DNA of 64,000 nucleotides from G016756615 sp050958605 (GCF_050958605.1 NZ_JBJHDO010000002.1:806001-870000), one strand, 5' to 3'. Shown: positions 7,990 to 16,302, counted from the stretch's first letter. A program made the numbers and translations. The notes: generated from the sequence alone by a model not told the origin.

Positions 7990-8445
7990 ATTTTATAATT
8001 CCCAGTCAATTGAGCTTAGACTGAACCTCAATGCGAGTACGGCGTCAGCGTTCGTTGGCATTAAGAGCGCAACTTATGAATTTGTCCATATGTCGCCGCC
8101 AACTGACGATTGCTCCACCGCTATCCAACCGACCCTGAACCATCGATGAATGGTTCTCCCCGTTCAGGATTGAGGTCCTGTCGTTAGTTCGCTCCCGCGA
8201 GCCGGACCGTCTGGACCTGCAGCGTCTCGGTCGCAAACAGCTTGGCCGGTCGCCATCCGCAAAAATGGACGTTTTGAGAAGTTTCCGGATTCCCTGATAT
8301 CGCAACCAAGTAGGCGGAGCGATATCAGCAACCGTCAAATTCACGTCAGGAACAAGTCAAATTAATCGCTGAAGCAAGCCGGATTGGCACAATTGATTGT
8401 CATTGGCTTCTTCGAGGGAATTGATCAAACATTCTGGAGATTGTT
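7990..8445. promoter_or_regulatory. Long intergenic control region upstream of uxs1
   Basis: 456 bp without a convincing gene. The left end is AT-rich. It contains two perfect inverted repeats: GAACCAT-N6-ATGGTTC at 8137-8156, and the longer one at 8294-8328 listed separately. TTGGCA at 8385-8390, about 60 nt upstream of the uxs1 start, is a possible -35 element, but I see no matching -10. The region is long for this genome, as expected for a regulated polysaccharide promoter. Confidence 0.5.
8294..8328. promoter_or_regulatory. Perfect 10-bp inverted repeat, candidate CuxR operator
   Basis: CTGATATCGC (8294-8303) and GCGATATCAG (8319-8328) are exact reverse complements separated by 15 bp, so centre-to-centre spacing is 25 bp. 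The dyad ends 117 nt upstream of the uxs1 start, a typical place for an activator that binds as a dimer. Assignment to the CuxR-like protein is inference from position and symmetry. Confidence 0.5.
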
Positions 8446-9459
8446 ATGGAGATTGTGTTCAATTCTCCAAGAAGAAGCCGTGTGTATTCTTCTGGGCCTC
8501 GGGTACTTGTCGCGGGCGGCGCGGGGTTTCTTGGATCTCATCTTTGCGAGCGTCTTTTGCGCGAGGGTCGGTCCGTCATCTGCGTGGATAATTTTTCTAC
8601 GGGACGGATGGAAAATCTGCGCCATCTGTTGCGCTTCGACACGTTCAGCTATGTCCGTCACGACATCGTCGATCCGATCGATGTGCCGGTGGATGAAATC
8701 TACAATCTTGCCTGTCCGGCGTCGCCGCCGCACTATCAGGCCGATCCGATCCACACGATGAAGACCAGCGTGATCGGTTCGCTCAACCTTCTCGAATTGG
8801 CTGCACATTATCAGGCGCGGATTTTCCAGGCGTCCACTTCGGAGGTCTATGGCGATCCGCATGTACATCCTCAGCCCGAAGGCTATTGGGGCAACGTCAA
8901 TTGCTTCGGGCCGCGCTCTTGCTACGACGAAGGCAAGCGCTCTGCCGAAACGCTGTTCCATGATTTCCATAAGCAGTACGGCGTCGACATTCGTATCGTG
9001 CGCATCTTCAACACCTACGGACCGCGTATGCGTCCCGATGACGGCCGGGTCGTCTCGAATTTCATCGTGCAGGCACTCAAGGGGGAGGACATCACCGTCT
9101 ATGGCGACGGTTCGCAGACGCGCTCCTTCTGTTACGTCGATGACCTGATCGAGGGCTTCTTCCGTCTCATGAACAGCGAACCGGCCATCCAAACGCCGGT
9201 CAATCTCGGTAATCCCGGCGAGTTCACCGTGCGCGAGCTGGCGGAGAAGATCGTCGAGGTGACGGGCTCGTCTTCCAGGATCGTCTATCGTCCGTTGCCT
9301 GTTGACGATCCGCGCCAGCGGCGGCCCGACATCGCCGTGGCCAAGCGCGAACTGGGATGGCAGCCTGCCGTCGTCTTGGACGATGGCCTGAAATCGACGA
9401 TCGCTTACTTCGAACGTCAACTGGCGCGGCCCGCCGAGGAACTCGCCGAGGTTGCGTGA
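8446..9459 (+). CDS. uxs1: UDP-glucuronate decarboxylase (UDP-xylose synthase)
   Basis: A 337-aa extended short-chain dehydrogenase that converts UDP-glucuronate to UDP-xylose with bound NAD+. It has the Rossmann motif GGAGFLG at residues 24-30, the UXS signature YNLACPASPPHYQADP (from ~86), STSEVYGDP at 130-138, and catalytic Tyr160/Lys164 in CYDEGK. Its length fits bacterial soluble UXS, with no membrane anchor. It is the first gene of the polysaccharide operon and overlaps the next gene by one base (TGATG). In S. meliloti the orthologous uxs1 is directly activated by CuxR at high c-di-GMP; the regulator and a dyad operator are present upstream here too. Confidence 0.92.
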   Translation: MEIVFNSPRRSRVYSSGPRVLVAGGAGFLGSHLCERLLREGRSVICVDNFSTGRMENLRHLLRFDTFSYVRHDIVDPIDVPVDEIYNLACPASPPHYQADPIHTMKTSVIGSLNLLELAAHYQARIFQASTSEVYGDPHVHPQPEGYWGNVNCFGPRSCYDEGKRSAETLFHDFHKQYGVDIRIVRIFNTYGPRMRPDDGRVVSNFIVQALKGEDITVYGDGSQTRSFCYVDDLIEGFFRLMNSEPAIQTPVNLGNPGEFTVRELAEKIVEVTGSSSRIVYRPLPVDDPRQRRPDIAVAKRELGWQPAVVLDDGLKSTIAYFERQLARPAEELAEVA

Positions 9460-10445
9460 TGACCAAGCAGAAAGCACTCGTCGTCGGGGGCGCAGGCTTC
9501 ATCGGCAGCCACACCGCCAAGCTCTTGTCCAGGCAAGGCTATGAGCCTGTCGTCTACGACAATCTCTCGACGGGGCATCGCGCGGCCGTTCGCTGGGGGT
9601 GTTTCCTCGAAGGTGACATTCTCGACACGCAGCGGCTGGTCGCGGCGATCGAGGAACACGATCCGATCGCGGTGATCCATTTCGCCGCATCGGCCTATGT
9701 GGGAGAGTCCGTCGAGAATCCGGCGAAATACTATCGGAATAACGTCAACGGCACGCAGTCCCTGTTGGAAGCATGCCGGCTGACGGGCGTGCGCAATCTC
9801 ATTTTCTCGTCGAGTTGCGCGACCTATGGCATTCCCGATCGTCTCCCGATCCGTGAAGGGGAGGCCCAGCACCCGATCAACCCATACGGCCGCACCAAGC
9901 TGATCGCCGAGCAGATGCTGGCCGATTATTCGGCCGCCTATGGGCTGCGCTATGTGGCGCTGCGTTATTTCAACGCCTCCGGCGCCGATATCGATGGCGA
10001 ACTGGGCGAGTCCCATAGTCCGGAAACGCATCTTATCCCGCGGGCGATGATGGCGGCGGCGGGCAGCATCGACTTCCTGGAAGTCTATGGCGACGATTAC
10101 GATACGCCGGACGGCACCTGCATCCGCGATTACATCCATGTCGCCGACCTGGCGCGCGCGCATGTGCTGGCCGTTGAACATCTGATCGGCGGGGGCGCCT
10201 GTCTGGCTGCCAATCTCGGGACCGGACGCGGCACGTCCATCCGCGAAATCCTCGAATCGATCAGCCGGCTGACCGGCCGCAATGTGCCGGTCGAGATGCG
10301 TGCGCGCCGGGCAGGCGACCCGCCGGTTCTCTATGCGGATCCAACGTTCGCTGCTGAAAAGCTCGGTTTTCGGGCTGTCTATTCCGACCTTGATACCATC
10401 ATTCGCACTGCTGCTCCCTTTTTCGGCCTGGAGCTGCGGGCATGA
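9459..10445 (+). CDS. uxe: UDP-xylose/UDP-glucose 4-epimerase (Uxe/GalE type)
   Basis: A 328-aa NAD-dependent epimerase of the GalE family: GGAGFIG at residues 10-16, SSSCATYG preceding catalytic Tyr143/Lys147 in NPYGRTK, and the conserved RYFNASGADIDGELGESH. By sequence alone it could be called galE. Its place directly after uxs1 with a TGATG start-stop overlap makes UDP-xylose to UDP-L-arabinose the expected main reaction, as for Uxe of S. meliloti, which also interconverts UDP-glucose and UDP-galactose. ATG 9459 was chosen over upstream in-frame starts because it gives the GalE-type N-terminus TKQKALVVGGAG. It overlaps the next gene by ATGA. Confidence 0.88.
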   Translation: MTKQKALVVGGAGFIGSHTAKLLSRQGYEPVVYDNLSTGHRAAVRWGCFLEGDILDTQRLVAAIEEHDPIAVIHFAASAYVGESVENPAKYYRNNVNGTQSLLEACRLTGVRNLIFSSSCATYGIPDRLPIREGEAQHPINPYGRTKLIAEQMLADYSAAYGLRYVALRYFNASGADIDGELGESHSPETHLIPRAMMAAAGSIDFLEVYGDDYDTPDGTCIRDYIHVADLARAHVLAVEHLIGGGACLAANLGTGRGTSIREILESISRLTGRNVPVEMRARRAGDPPVLYADPTFAAEKLGFRAVYSDLDTIIRTAAPFFGLELRA

Positions 10446-12310
10446 AAACGCGTCGGGCAAACGACGGCGTTTCCCGGAGCGCGCCCTTGATGGTGCCGGT
10501 CTTTTCCGGATGGCGACGCGCGGAGTACCTGGCCGGTGCGGCACTTTGGGCCGCGGCGCTCGTCTATTTCTGGCACTGGTGGCTGGAGCCCGCCAACCAC
10601 GTGCGGCTTTGGGGCTCCATCCTTGTGACGGCGATCCTGGCCTGGGTCACGTTGCTGCCCGCTTATTTCATCGTGCTGTTCTTTCGCGCTCGCCGGCCCG
10701 ACGGCCCGCTGAATCTGCCCGCAGGCAGTCGCATCGCCATGGTCGTGACCAAGGCTCCCTCCGAGCCGTTCGAGGTGGTGGCCGAAACCTTGCGAGCCAT
10801 GCTGGCGCAGGATGTGCCGCACGACACATGGCTAGCCGACGAGGATCCTTCGCCAGCCACGCTCGCCTGGTGCCGCGAACATGGCGTCTTCGTTTCCACG
10901 CGCAAGGGACGCGAGGATTATCACCGCCACACGTGGCCGCGCCGCACGCGCTGCAAGGAAGGCAATCTCGCCTTTTTCTACGACCACTACGGCTATGAGC
11001 GCTATGATTTCGTGGTGCAGCTCGACGCAGATCATGTGCCGGAACCGGGCTATCTGTTCCAGATGCTGCGTCCCTTCGCCGATCCTGCGGTGGGTTATGT
11101 CTCGGCGCCCAGCATTTGCGATCGCAACGCTGCGGAAAGCTGGTCGGCCCGGGGGCGTCTCTACGCCGAAGCCAGCATGCATGGGTCATTGCAGGCCGGT
11201 TACAACAATGGCCTCGCTCCGCTTTGCATCGGTTCGCATTATGCGGTCCGCACACAGGCGCTGAGGGAAATCGGCGGTCTTGGCCCGGAACTGGCAGAAG
11301 ACCATTCTACGACACTCATGATGAATTCCTACGGCTGGCGCGGGGTTCATGCAGTCGACGCCATAGCCCATGGCGATGGTCCGCGCACCTTCGCGGATCT
11401 GGTGACGCAGGAATTTCAATGGTCGCGCAGCCTTGTGACGATCCTACTGCAATATTCGCCGAGGCTCGTGCGTACCCTGCCGCCGCGGCTGAAATTCCAG
11501 TTCGTGTTTTCGCAGTTCTGGTATCCCTTGTTCTCTCTGTTCATGGCGCTGATGTTTATCTTGCCGACCGTCGCGCTCGTGCTCGGGGAAAATTTCGTCG
11601 GCGTCACCTATCCGGATTTCCTGCAGCATTTCCTGCCTCAGGCTATCATCCTGATCGGGCTTGCCCTTCGCTGGCGCGCTTCCGGCACGTTCCGTCCCTA
11701 CGACGCGAAAGTGCTCAGCCTCGAAATGACGCTGTTTCTGTTCGCGCGCTGGCCTTGGGCGGTAGCTGGAACGCTTGCGGCGTTGCGCGACTGGTCGACG
11801 GGTTCCTTCGTGGATTTCCGTGTGACGCCGAAAGGTGCTTCCGACGTGGATCCCTTGCCGGTCCGTGTGCTTGCACCCTACGGGTTCCTGGCGATTTGCT
11901 CGATCCTGCCGGTATTGCTCATCCCGGATGCCAGCGAGAGCAGCCGCGGCTTCTATGTCTTCGCCATCATCAATGCCCTGATCTACGCGGTCCTCCTTTT
12001 CGTCATCGTATTCCAGCATGCACGCGAGAATACGGTTCGCTACCGATCGCGGGTCTATCGGCCGGCACTCGCGACGAGCCTGCTTGCTCTTGCGGCGCTG
12101 CCCAGCTTCGCCTCGCTCGAACGAGGCCGTGACGGGATCGAGGCGCTCGCCTGGGGTACGACGAGTTTCACTCTGTTCGATGATCGCTTTTCGGTTGCCG
12201 GGGCAGGCATTGGCGGCCGCGACGTTCACAAGACCGTTTTCAATCCGCGCTGGCGTACGAATGGAGCCAGCGGTTCAAATTCAGCAATAGGAGGCAAAGG
12301 ACGCACATGA
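10442..12310 (+). CDS. apsS: Family 2 membrane glycosyltransferase, ApsS-like polysaccharide synthase
   Basis: A 622-aa protein with two N-terminal membrane spans (~30-47 and 56-80), a cytoplasmic GT2 catalytic domain, and about six C-terminal spans, the architecture of cellulose and hyaluronan synthases. Visible motifs are LADEDPSP (~131), LDADHVP with Asp195/Asp197, LAEDHSTTLMM supplying the catalytic-base acidic pair, and QEFQWSRS where cellulose synthases have Q..RW. It should polymerise a nucleotide sugar and push the chain through the inner membrane. In the S. meliloti aps locus the third gene (apsS) is the polymerase of an arabinose-rich polysaccharide. It overlaps both neighbours by ATGA. 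Confidence 0.85.
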   Translation: MKTRRANDGVSRSAPLMVPVFSGWRRAEYLAGAALWAAALVYFWHWWLEPANHVRLWGSILVTAILAWVTLLPAYFIVLFFRARRPDGPLNLPAGSRIAMVVTKAPSEPFEVVAETLRAMLAQDVPHDTWLADEDPSPATLAWCREHGVFVSTRKGREDYHRHTWPRRTRCKEGNLAFFYDHYGYERYDFVVQLDADHVPEPGYLFQMLRPFADPAVGYVSAPSICDRNAAESWSARGRLYAEASMHGSLQAGYNNGLAPLCIGSHYAVRTQALREIGGLGPELAEDHSTTLMMNSYGWRGVHAVDAIAHGDGPRTFADLVTQEFQWSRSLVTILLQYSPRLVRTLPPRLKFQFVFSQFWYPLFSLFMALMFILPTVALVLGENFVGVTYPDFLQHFLPQAIILIGLALRWRASGTFRPYDAKVLSLEMTLFLFARWPWAVAGTLAALRDWSTGSFVDFRVTPKGASDVDPLPVRVLAPYGFLAICSILPVLLIPDASESSRGFYVFAIINALIYAVLLFVIVFQHARENTVRYRSRVYRPALATSLLALAALPSFASLERGRDGIEALAWGTTSFTLFDDRFSVAGAGIGGRDVHKTVFNPRWRTNGASGSNSAIGGKGRT

Positions 12311-13737
12311 AAATCGCAGTCATTGGAACGGGTTATGTCGGACTGGTCAGCGGGACCTGCTTCGCCGCCTGGGGCCACGAAGTCGTATGCGTGGACAAAA
12401 ACGTCGGCAAGATCGCCGGTCTCGAGCGGGGTGTCGTGCCGATTTACGAACCAGGTCTGGACGAACTGGTGGAACGCAATTCTGCTGCCGGCCGGTTGCG
12501 CTTTACCTGCAATCTCGCCGAAGCGGTGAAAGGCGCGGCAGTCGTGTTCATCGCGGTCGGTACGCCGCCGCGTGCCGGTCACGGCGATGCCGATCTGTCG
12601 TTCGTCTATATGGCTGCACGTGAACTGGCCCCCCTCATCGACGACAATGCCGTTGTGGTCGTGAAATCCACCGTTCCGGTGGGCACGGGCGATGTCGTGC
12701 AGAAGATCGTCGGGTCGGTGCGAAAGCCAGGGACGTTCTCCGTGGCCTCCAATCCCGAATTCCTTCGCGAAGGTGTCGCCATCGGTGACTTCCTGGAACC
12801 GGACCGGGTCGTGATCGGTGTCGAGGACGAGCGTGCGCGCAAGGCTCTCCTGGATCTGTATGGAGCACCGCTCGAGGCGCGAAAGACGCCGATCATTGTC
12901 ACGCAGCGCCGCACTTCGGAGCTGATAAAATATGCAGCGAATGCGTTCCTCGCCACGAAGATCACCTTCATCAATGAACTGGCCGATCTTTGCGAGCATG
13001 TCGGCAGCGACGTCAGCCAACTGGCGCTAGGTATCGGGCTCGACAAGCGCATCGGGGCAAGCTTCCTCAATGCAGGTCCCGGCTATGGCGGGTCCTGTTT
13101 TCCGAAAGATACGATGGCGCTTCTGCGGACCGCCCAGGATCACGGCGTGATCCTGCGGATCGTCGAAGAAACGGTCACCGCCAACGAAGCGCGCAAGCGC
13201 CGCATGGCTTTGAAGGTGACAGACGCTCTGGGCGGCGATGTCGAAGGCCGGACCATCGCGGTTCTGGGGCTTACCTTCAAGCCCGATACGGACGACATGC
13301 GTGACGCGCCATCCGTTCCCCTCATCGAAACCCTTCAGCGTTTCGGCGCCAATATCCGGGCCCATGACCCGGTGGGTATGGAGAATGCCGACCGCATACT
13401 CTCGGACGTCGAGTTCTTTGACGACGCCTATGAATGCGCGCAGGGCTCGGATGCCGTTGTCGTTATCACGGAATGGGACAGCATCCGCAAACTCGATCTG
13501 GCCCGCTTGAAGAAGGCCATGCGCCAGCCGATCTTGATCGATCTTAGAAATGCATTTGAACCAGGTGTCGCGGAAGCAGTCGGCTTTCGTGTATCGGCCA
13601 TCGGCCGCTCAACCACGGTCCGGCACGAAGCTGCTGCGGCAGACGCGCTGCCGTATGCGGCGGGCCACGTTCATCGAGTGCGCGAAACGGAAGGTGCTCA
13701 TTTCGAAATGGTGGGAGGGGTCAATGGCGATCTCTAG
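12307..13737 (+). CDS. ugd: UDP-glucose 6-dehydrogenase
   Basis: A 476-aa NAD-dependent enzyme oxidising UDP-glucose to UDP-glucuronate. It has IGTGYVGLVSG at the N-terminus, VKSTVPVGTG, NPEFLREG, the active-site GYGGSCFPKDT with its Cys near residue 264, and the C-terminal domain with GLTFKPDTDDMRDAPS. About 40 C-terminal residues (after VGFRVSAIGRS) extend beyond the usual end. It overlaps apsS by ATGA. Its product is the substrate of Uxs1, so the operon can build UDP-arabinose from UDP-glucose by itself. In the S. meliloti order as I recall it (uxs1-uxe-apsS-apsH1-apsE-apsH2) no dehydrogenase is present at this point. Confidence 0.94.
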   Translation: MKIAVIGTGYVGLVSGTCFAAWGHEVVCVDKNVGKIAGLERGVVPIYEPGLDELVERNSAAGRLRFTCNLAEAVKGAAVVFIAVGTPPRAGHGDADLSFVYMAARELAPLIDDNAVVVVKSTVPVGTGDVVQKIVGSVRKPGTFSVASNPEFLREGVAIGDFLEPDRVVIGVEDERARKALLDLYGAPLEARKTPIIVTQRRTSELIKYAANAFLATKITFINELADLCEHVGSDVSQLALGIGLDKRIGASFLNAGPGYGGSCFPKDTMALLRTAQDHGVILRIVEETVTANEARKRRMALKVTDALGGDVEGRTIAVLGLTFKPDTDDMRDAPSVPLIETLQRFGANIRAHDPVGMENADRILSDVEFFDDAYECAQGSDAVVVITEWDSIRKLDLARLKKAMRQPILIDLRNAFEPGVAEAVGFRVSAIGRSTTVRHEAAAADALPYAAGHVHRVRETEGAHFEMVGGVNGDL

Positions 13738-14275
13738 GTTCGAAATGGCCCGAGTCCTGCCGAGTGTCCGGATGCTTGCGGCAGCCGCATGGGCTCTATC
13801 GAGTATTGCTCCGGCCGTTGCCGCTTCTGTGCAGGATACTGTTCTGCCGGAAGGAACACGTCCCATGACGGCGGGCGAGATCTACGAGATCTATCGAGAC
13901 AAGAGCTGGCGGTGGGAAGATGGCGCCGGCCAGATGAAGGCATCACCCCGGCAGTTTAGCGCATGGGCCGACGGCGAGAACGGTAAATCCTGGGCGGAAG
14001 GTCGCTGGCTCGTCACCGAGACGGGTCGGATGTGTTTCGATGCGACATGGCATACCGAACAGGGCGCATTTCCGGCTAAGACCTGTTTTTCGCACCGCGT
14101 GGGCAAAAGCGCGATCTATCAAAAACGTGAGCCCGATGGTGCCTGGTATGTATTCCGCCATGTCCGGCCTCGCGAAGACGACGAGGCCAGCAAACTGGTC
14201 TCACAAGACTTGGTTTCTCGACAACGCGACAGCCTGAAGGCCGCTCTTGAGGCGGTCCAGCCATCCGCACAATAA
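13724..14275 (+). CDS. DUF995 secreted protein (first of two)
   Basis: A 183-aa protein with a signal peptide (hydrophobic core LAAAAWALSSIAPAVAA) and a DUF995 domain: Y.DKSW.WEDGAG, RQFSAWADG, AEGRW.VTETGRMCFDATWH, KTCFSHR, IYQKR...WYVFRH. Two conserved Cys (in GRMCF and KTCF) could form a disulfide in the periplasm. DUF995 has no known enzymatic role; members in rhizobia occur beside exopolysaccharide genes. GGGAGGGG at 13713-13720 sits just before ATG 13724; ATG 13745 is an alternative. The gene overlaps ugd by 14 nt. It likely corresponds to apsH1 in the S. meliloti aps operon, by order. Confidence 0.8.
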   Translation: MAISRFEMARVLPSVRMLAAAAWALSSIAPAVAASVQDTVLPEGTRPMTAGEIYEIYRDKSWRWEDGAGQMKASPRQFSAWADGENGKSWAEGRWLVTETGRMCFDATWHTEQGAFPAKTCFSHRVGKSAIYQKREPDGAWYVFRHVRPREDDEASKLVSQDLVSRQRDSLKAALEAVQPSAQ

Positions 14276-14288
14276 GGAAGTAGGGGCG

Positions 14289-15269
14289 ATGAAAAGTCTC
14301 TTTAAGATAACCGCGGCTTTGCTTGGCTGCGTGTTGATTTCCGGTGGTGTTCTTGCCGCCAGAGGGGTTTCGGGCGCGAGCGTCGACACCCGCGATCCGT
14401 CCGGCGAAAGTACGGGCGCCGATCCGCTCGACACATTTCATGACAAACGCCCGGTCATCACGCCGCAATCACTGACGCCCGGCGCCTATGATCCGCATGG
14501 CGACTTTACGAACGATCCCAATTCCAGGATCGAACACCTGTTCCTCCCATGGGAGGACGTGGATCTGGCCAGCCTCAGTGCCGCGGACGCCTATGCGCTT
14601 GAGCGTGGGCGTTCGCTGATGATTACCATAGAACCATGGTCATGGGCGCGTGACTGGCGGGTCAGCCCGGATGACCTTCTGAGCGGCATTCTGAGCGGCC
14701 GCTACGATGGCAATATGTCGGCCGTCTGTTCCGCCGCTGGGAACCTGAAAAGCCCCGTTACGATCCGTTGGGCTCAGGAAATGGATGACAAGGAAGGGCA
14801 GTTCACGTGGTCATTCTGGAAGGCCGAAGGTTATGTGAAAGCCTACCAACATGTGGTCGACATCTGCCGCAAGCATCTGCCGTCGGCGAAATACATGTGG
14901 TCTCCGAAAGGGGAGGAGGGCCTGGAAGCTTATTATCCGGGAGACAACTATGTCGACATCATCGGTTTGTCGGTTTTCGGCTATCAGCCCTACGACAAGC
15001 TGGAGGTCGGTCGCGATACGACGTTCGTCGAGCGTACCAAGCCCGGCTATGATCGCGTGACAAGCTTCGGCAAGCCGATCGCCATTGCGGAGCTCGGCTA
15101 TGAAGGCAACGACGACTACGTGCGGAATTGGGCTGCGGAAGCCAACAAGCCACATGCCGAATTCCCTGCATTGACCGCGGTTGTCTACTTCAACGATCGT
15201 GAAGTCTATCCGTGGCCAAGGAACGTTGGCCTGCCCGACTGGCGCGTTGCAAACCACCCGCTCGACTGA
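14289..15269 (+). CDS. Glycoside hydrolase family 26-like secreted endoglycanase
   Basis: A 326-aa protein with a signal peptide (ITAALLGCVLISGGVLAARG). The catalytic barrel resembles GH26: the acid/base Glu is expected at Glu164 in IRWAQEMD and the nucleophile at Glu268 in IAELGYEG, with the aromatic FTWSFWKAEGY and YMWSPKG between them. Such enzymes beside a synthase usually trim or release the nascent polymer in the periplasm; an arabinan, mannan or glucan substrate cannot be told from sequence. ATG 14289 follows AGGAAG/AGGGGCG. Its position between two DUF995 genes matches apsE of the S. meliloti APS operon (apsH1-apsE-apsH2). Confidence 0.75.
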   Translation: MKSLFKITAALLGCVLISGGVLAARGVSGASVDTRDPSGESTGADPLDTFHDKRPVITPQSLTPGAYDPHGDFTNDPNSRIEHLFLPWEDVDLASLSAADAYALERGRSLMITIEPWSWARDWRVSPDDLLSGILSGRYDGNMSAVCSAAGNLKSPVTIRWAQEMDDKEGQFTWSFWKAEGYVKAYQHVVDICRKHLPSAKYMWSPKGEEGLEAYYPGDNYVDIIGLSVFGYQPYDKLEVGRDTTFVERTKPGYDRVTSFGKPIAIAELGYEGNDDYVRNWAAEANKPHAEFPALTAVVYFNDREVYPWPRNVGLPDWRVANHPLD

Positions 15270-15394
15270 TCCATGAACCTCGACAGAGCGGTTGGGCGTG
15301 TCACCACGCTCCCGATCTGTTCACCCCCACTTGTTTCCACGCGATTCCGAACGTGCGTTCGCACCGGAATTGCCTCGTTCGACAGGAAGTAAAA

Positions 15395-15913
15395 ATGTAT
15401 TCAATTCGTTCCGCTCTCGTGACCGCAGCACTTTCCGCGCTCTTGGTGGCCGGCAATGCCAGCGCCGCTCCGAGACTAAACGCAGACGCCGCGATGACGA
15501 AACTCGCAATGGCAGCGTCTCCGATGAAGGCCGTCGCGCTTGAAAAGCTCTATGCTGACCGCACCTGGAAATGGAAAACCGGCGGCGGGTTCTTTTCCAC
15601 CGACCGGAAACGCTTCGTCGGCTGGGCGGGCAGAGGGGTCGGGCGATCCTACGGAGAGGGCCGCTGGTACGCGACGGATGCCGGAAAGCTATGCCTCCAG
15701 GCCATCTGGTCTGGCCTCGATGGTAGTGGCGCTGCGACCAAGTGTTTCCTGCACCGCGAAAAGAATGGCGTCATCTACCAGAAGCCTTCGCTCGGCGGGA
15801 AATGGTACGTTTTCCGGAACAACCCGGGTAAAAGCGACGACGAGGCGCGCAAACTGGTCAAGGGCGATCGGGTGAGCAACGACGTCTCACGTATCAAAGC
15901 CACTCGCCGATAA
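15395..15913 (+). CDS. DUF995 secreted protein (second of two)
   Basis: A 172-aa protein with signal peptide ALVTAALSALLVAGNASA and a DUF995 domain: LYADRTWKWKTGGGFFS, RFVGWAG, GEGRWYATDAGKLCLQAIW, ATKCFLHRE, IYQK, WYVFRN. The two Cys are in the same places as in the DUF995 protein at 13724, so the pair are paralogues flanking the GH26 gene. AGGAAG lies 7 nt before ATG 15395. A 125-nt gap separates it from the GH26 gene, so it may have its own expression. A strong terminator follows. Probable apsH2 equivalent by position; no biochemical role is known. Confidence 0.8.
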   Translation: MYSIRSALVTAALSALLVAGNASAAPRLNADAAMTKLAMAASPMKAVALEKLYADRTWKWKTGGGFFSTDRKRFVGWAGRGVGRSYGEGRWYATDAGKLCLQAIWSGLDGSGAATKCFLHREKNGVIYQKPSLGGKWYVFRNNPGKSDDEARKLVKGDRVSNDVSRIKATRR

Positions 15914-15915
15914 CG

Positions 15916-15956
15916 AACAGAGCTGCCCAGCCGCTCAGGCTGCGGCAGCTCTGTTT
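15916..15956 (+). terminator. Intrinsic terminator of the APS operon
   Basis: Perfect 12-bp stem AACAGAGCTGCC / GGCAGCTCTGTT with a 16-nt loop and a short T-run (TTT), 3 nt after the last DUF995 stop codon. It may work both ways, because a minus-strand gene ends at 15973. Confidence 0.7.
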
Positions 15957-15972
15957 CATCGCCGGGTCATTC

Positions 15973-16302
15973 TCAAATATCTGGTCGATTGAGCCTGCTC
16001 CGAGTATAGCAGCGTGCTTTTTGACCGAATCCGCTAGGCGTGCAGACGTAGGGATTGCTGGCGCGATATTGCGAAGCCGAAATCTTCACGATCCTGCCGT
16101 CAGGATTCTTGGCATAACGAACGCCGTCATGGGCCCGGTATTTGACAAGATAAACCGATCGCATTTCTTGTTTCGGCTTCCGAATTTCTCCCGCTTGCGC
16201 GTTCGAGGAAAGCATTGCAGACGCCGCAACCAGAGTTGCCGCTGTCGTCATCCATTTCAGGCCATTATGTTGCGCGTTCGAAAAGAACTTGTTGAGCGTC
16301 AT
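15973..16302 (-). CDS. Small secreted protein, unknown function
   Basis: A 109-aa protein, not recognised. It starts at ATG 16302, which is preceded by GGAGG at a 7-nt spacing. A hydrophobic signal peptide (WMTTAATLVAASAMLSSNAQA) is followed by a short basic, Tyr-rich mature part with two Cys near the end (NPYVCTPSG, KARCYTRS) that could form a disulfide. RYAKNPDGRIVKISASQY looks like a small beta-rich periplasmic domain. It is convergent with the APS operon and shares the terminator region. A basic, secreted protein next to an acidic-sugar polysaccharide locus might bind the polymer, but that is speculation. Confidence 0.65.
   Translation of the reverse strand: MTLNKFFSNAQHNGLKWMTTAATLVAASAMLSSNAQAGEIRKPKQEMRSVYLVKYRAHDGVRYAKNPDGRIVKISASQYRASNPYVCTPSGFGQKARCYTRSRLNRPDI

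Noticed and set aside
8045..8344. 99-codon minus-strand frame upstream of uxs1
   Set aside because: No ribosome site, no recognisable protein character, and it spans the candidate operator dyads.
8385..8402. Sigma-54 promoter (TTGGCAC-N-TTGT) before uxs1
   Set aside because: The -12 half has the wrong spacing and lacks GC, and no sigma-54 activator is nearby.
9459..10445. Housekeeping galE
   Set aside because: The fold alone allows it, but operon position between uxs1 and the synthase favours Uxe; dual activity remains likely.
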